Source of the DNA: Bryobacterales bacterium
GTDB taxonomy: Bacteria; Acidobacteriota; Terriglobia; Bryobacterales; Bryobacteraceae
Reading direction: 5' to 3'
NCBI GenBank assembly: GCA_025350625.1
Contig: JANXXL010000354.1
Coordinates: 1-45,134 of the forward strand
Length of the DNA: 45,134 bases
The translations under genes were made by a program, and so were the position numbers. The notes below the pieces were generated by a model, which saw nothing but the letters and a program-made list of their open reading frames with translations, did not search any database and was not told where the DNA came from. This document shows positions 43,593 through 45,134 of this stretch, in pieces. Every line of letters begins with the position of its first letter. Position 1 is the first letter of the stretch.

Positions 43593-45134
43593 CTAATGAA
43601 TCACTCCGTGGCACTTCTTATACTTCTTGCCGCTGCTGCAAGGACAGGGATCGTTGCGGCCGGTTTTTTGTGAAAACAGGGCCGCGGCCGGGGGCTCTGG
43701 GCCTGGAGCTGGCGGAGCAATGTCGTGTTCGTGATCGTGCTCATCGGCCTGCTCGGCTTCAAATACCGGAGCGAAGCCGTGCAAACGAAGGCGCTCGTCG
43801 AGCGCAAACATCACCAGTTCCGTCTCTCGCTGGGAAAGCTTCGCGATGGAATCGATCTTGCGGAGCATGCCCTTAATGCGCCCGCGAGTGGTCTCCCCGG
43901 GCATCGCGAGCGCGTAGGCGAACAAGGCGTCGTCGCGGAGGTCGTCATAAGGATCGGCGCGATTGAAGAAGCTGGCGATTTTGTCGGCATGGCGCGTGAG
44001 CCGGAAATAACCGGCCCCGCGAAGGGCATGACGAAGCAATTCGACGTCTTCGTTTTCGGGCTGGGTATCGTCCAAATGGTCGGGGAAGAACTTGGCGAAC
44101 GGCTGCCACAGCGAGCGCCACATGGCTTCGAGAGCTTTGACCCTAGCCCTGCCGCCCTGGGCGTAGAGAGCTTCGATTCCTATACGGACGTCATTGCGGT
44201 CGGCTACACCGTAGAGTCCCACCGCGGCGCCGCCACGTTCTTCGATGGACTTGGATTCATCGTTCAGCACCGCAATCATGGCGTCGCGAATGTGCGCTGT
44301 CTCGGTGGTCTCGCCGGCGGTGGCATCGCCCAATGACGCCCAAGCTTCACCACGAACTTTGTCGTCCGGGTCGCTCGTGGCGAGCTGGTACAAGGCCTTG
44401 CGCGCGGGCTGGTCCACATCCTGATTAAAGAAGGTATGCGCCGCGCCAGCGCGCACGTCCGCTTCGGGCGACCCCAGCATTTCAATACGCTCAGCCTGCT
44501 CCAGAACTTCAAAGGGAGGCAGTTCGCGCTCAGGGTACTCAGCGAAGAGATCGAACGGTTCAGGCTGATACTTTGGTTCCGGCGCTTTCAGTTGTTCCAG
44601 GGCATAATCGAGTTCTCGGCGCAGGTCGTCGTCGGATTCGGGAACTTCGGCCAGCATCTTTTCGAGCGCAGGTTGTGCGGAGGGATCGCCATAGAGCCCC
44701 AGGCAGAATGCACCGTCGGCGGCATCGTACTCCAGGCGGTCGAGCAGCAAGCGCAACACGCGCGGATCGCGAACCCGCAGCGCGGCCAGCAAAAACGCGA
44801 CGTCCGAGCCCTGCTCTTCGCCCAATTCTTCGTAGAGGTTCAAGAGCGGCGTAGCGGCTTTCTCGGCGAACGGGAGGAGAGCCTGAATCAGACCGTCGTC
44901 CACGTCCTCGGGCGCACGCCGGATGGCGTCGACGTAGAACTCAAGAGCCTCTTCGGTTCCGAAATGACGAAAGAGATCAGTGAGAAGGGGATCGATAATG
45001 ATGGGGTAATCGTCCTGCGGCGAGCGGGCGAAACGCAGAACCTCCGCCGCGGTTTCATTCGCTGGGCCGGTATCGACGATGGAATGGAGAAAGCGGCGGT
45101 CTACGCCAATGCGTCCGCGCGCCGCCGCTTCCAG
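43593..45134 (-). CDS. HEAT-like repeat protein with C-terminal SEC-C zinc motif (partial)
   Basis: The frame stays open to the right edge of the window, so the N-terminus lies outside; 513 residues are visible. The GTG at 44903 is only an internal codon. The body is made of acidic helical repeats of the HEAT/PBS type (for example RDPRVLRLLLDRLEYDAADGAF and SDPDDKVRGEAWASLGDATAG). A His/Asp/Pro-rich linker (EQADEHDHEHDIAPP) leads to the C-terminal SEC-C motif GRNDPCPCSSGKKYKKCHG, a zinc-binding module known from the SecA tail. SEC-C attached to repeats suggests binding to proteins or ribosomes, but the function is unknown. The stop lies 43 bases before the APC gene's start. Confidence 0.9.
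   Translation of the reverse strand: MEAAARGRIGVDRRFLHSIVDTGPANETAAEVLRFARSPQDDYPIIIDPLLTDLFRHFGTEEALEFYVDAIRRAPEDVDDGLIQALLPFAEKAATPLLNLYEELGEEQGSDVAFLLAALRVRDPRVLRLLLDRLEYDAADGAFCLGLYGDPSAQPALEKMLAEVPESDDDLRRELDYALEQLKAPEPKYQPEPFDLFAEYPERELPPFEVLEQAERIEMLGSPEADVRAGAAHTFFNQDVDQPARKALYQLATSDPDDKVRGEAWASLGDATAGETTETAHIRDAMIAVLNDESKSIEERGGAAVGLYGVADRNDVRIGIEALYAQGGRARVKALEAMWRSLWQPFAKFFPDHLDDTQPENEDVELLRHALRGAGYFRLTRHADKIASFFNRADPYDDLRDDALFAYALAMPGETTRGRIKGMLRKIDSIAKLSQRETELVMFALDERLRLHGFAPVFEAEQADEHDHEHDIAPPAPGPEPPAAALFSQKTGRNDPCPCSSGKKYKKCHGVIH

Overview
The window is a gene-dense chromosomal segment of moderately high GC with about 38 protein-coding genes, one small SRP RNA, two gene-decay sites and several readable promoters or operators. 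Gene content points to Acidobacteriota, probably the Bryobacterales / 'Candidatus Solibacter' side: a GWxTD-domain secreted protein, a plugless carboxypeptidase-regulatory/beta-barrel protein, M16 peptidase pairs, an exported MmgE/PrpD protein and an ODP-type metallo-beta-lactamase-fold protein. This placement is inferred from gene families, not from a marker tree. I see no prophage, insertion sequence, CRISPR array or tRNA.

Layout. 1-4.2 kb: a peroxide module (PerR-type regulator and catalase-peroxidase KatG), a CBS-domain protein and an exported protein of unknown function. 4.2-7.8 kb: acetyl-CoA synthetase, a decayed toxin-antitoxin locus and a type II NADH dehydrogenase. 7.8-10.6 kb: an exported amidohydrolase plus Tat-exported MmgE/PrpD pair on the minus strand. 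10.7-15 kb: the tRNA-modification gene mtaB facing the conserved block ffs (SRP RNA)-dnaX-ybaB-recR and a small coiled-coil gene. 15-16.6 kb: a receiver-PAS protein with a kinase half that has lost its catalytic residues. 16.6-21.1 kb: a minus-strand run of ODP-like protein, active M16 peptidase, inactive M16 partner and a LolA-like protein.

21.2-24.8 kb: mutL, crcB, the apparent tail of a lost DUF190 gene, and L-2-hydroxyglutarate oxidase. 24.8-31 kb (minus): hldE2-mfd-surA-HD nuclease. 31-35 kb: GWxTD protein, beta-barrel protein, GNAT acetyltransferase. 35-37 kb (minus): N-carbamoylputrescine amidase and agmatine deiminase, the agmatine-to-putrescine route. 37-41 kb: M61 peptidase, exported cupin protein, APC permease. 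41-45 kb (minus): SEC-C/repeat protein cut by the window edge, a second APC permease and a class V aminotransferase.

Cross-cutting signals. An inverted repeat TAGAA-N3-TTCTA sits on the perR promoter and again just upstream of the cupin gene, suggesting that both belong to a PerR regulon. In at least five genes (perR, acs, mtaB, surA, M61 peptidase) and at the decayed antitoxin, a -10-like hexamer ends 6-8 bases before the start codon with no Shine-Dalgarno sequence, as expected for leaderless mRNAs. Both need experimental confirmation.
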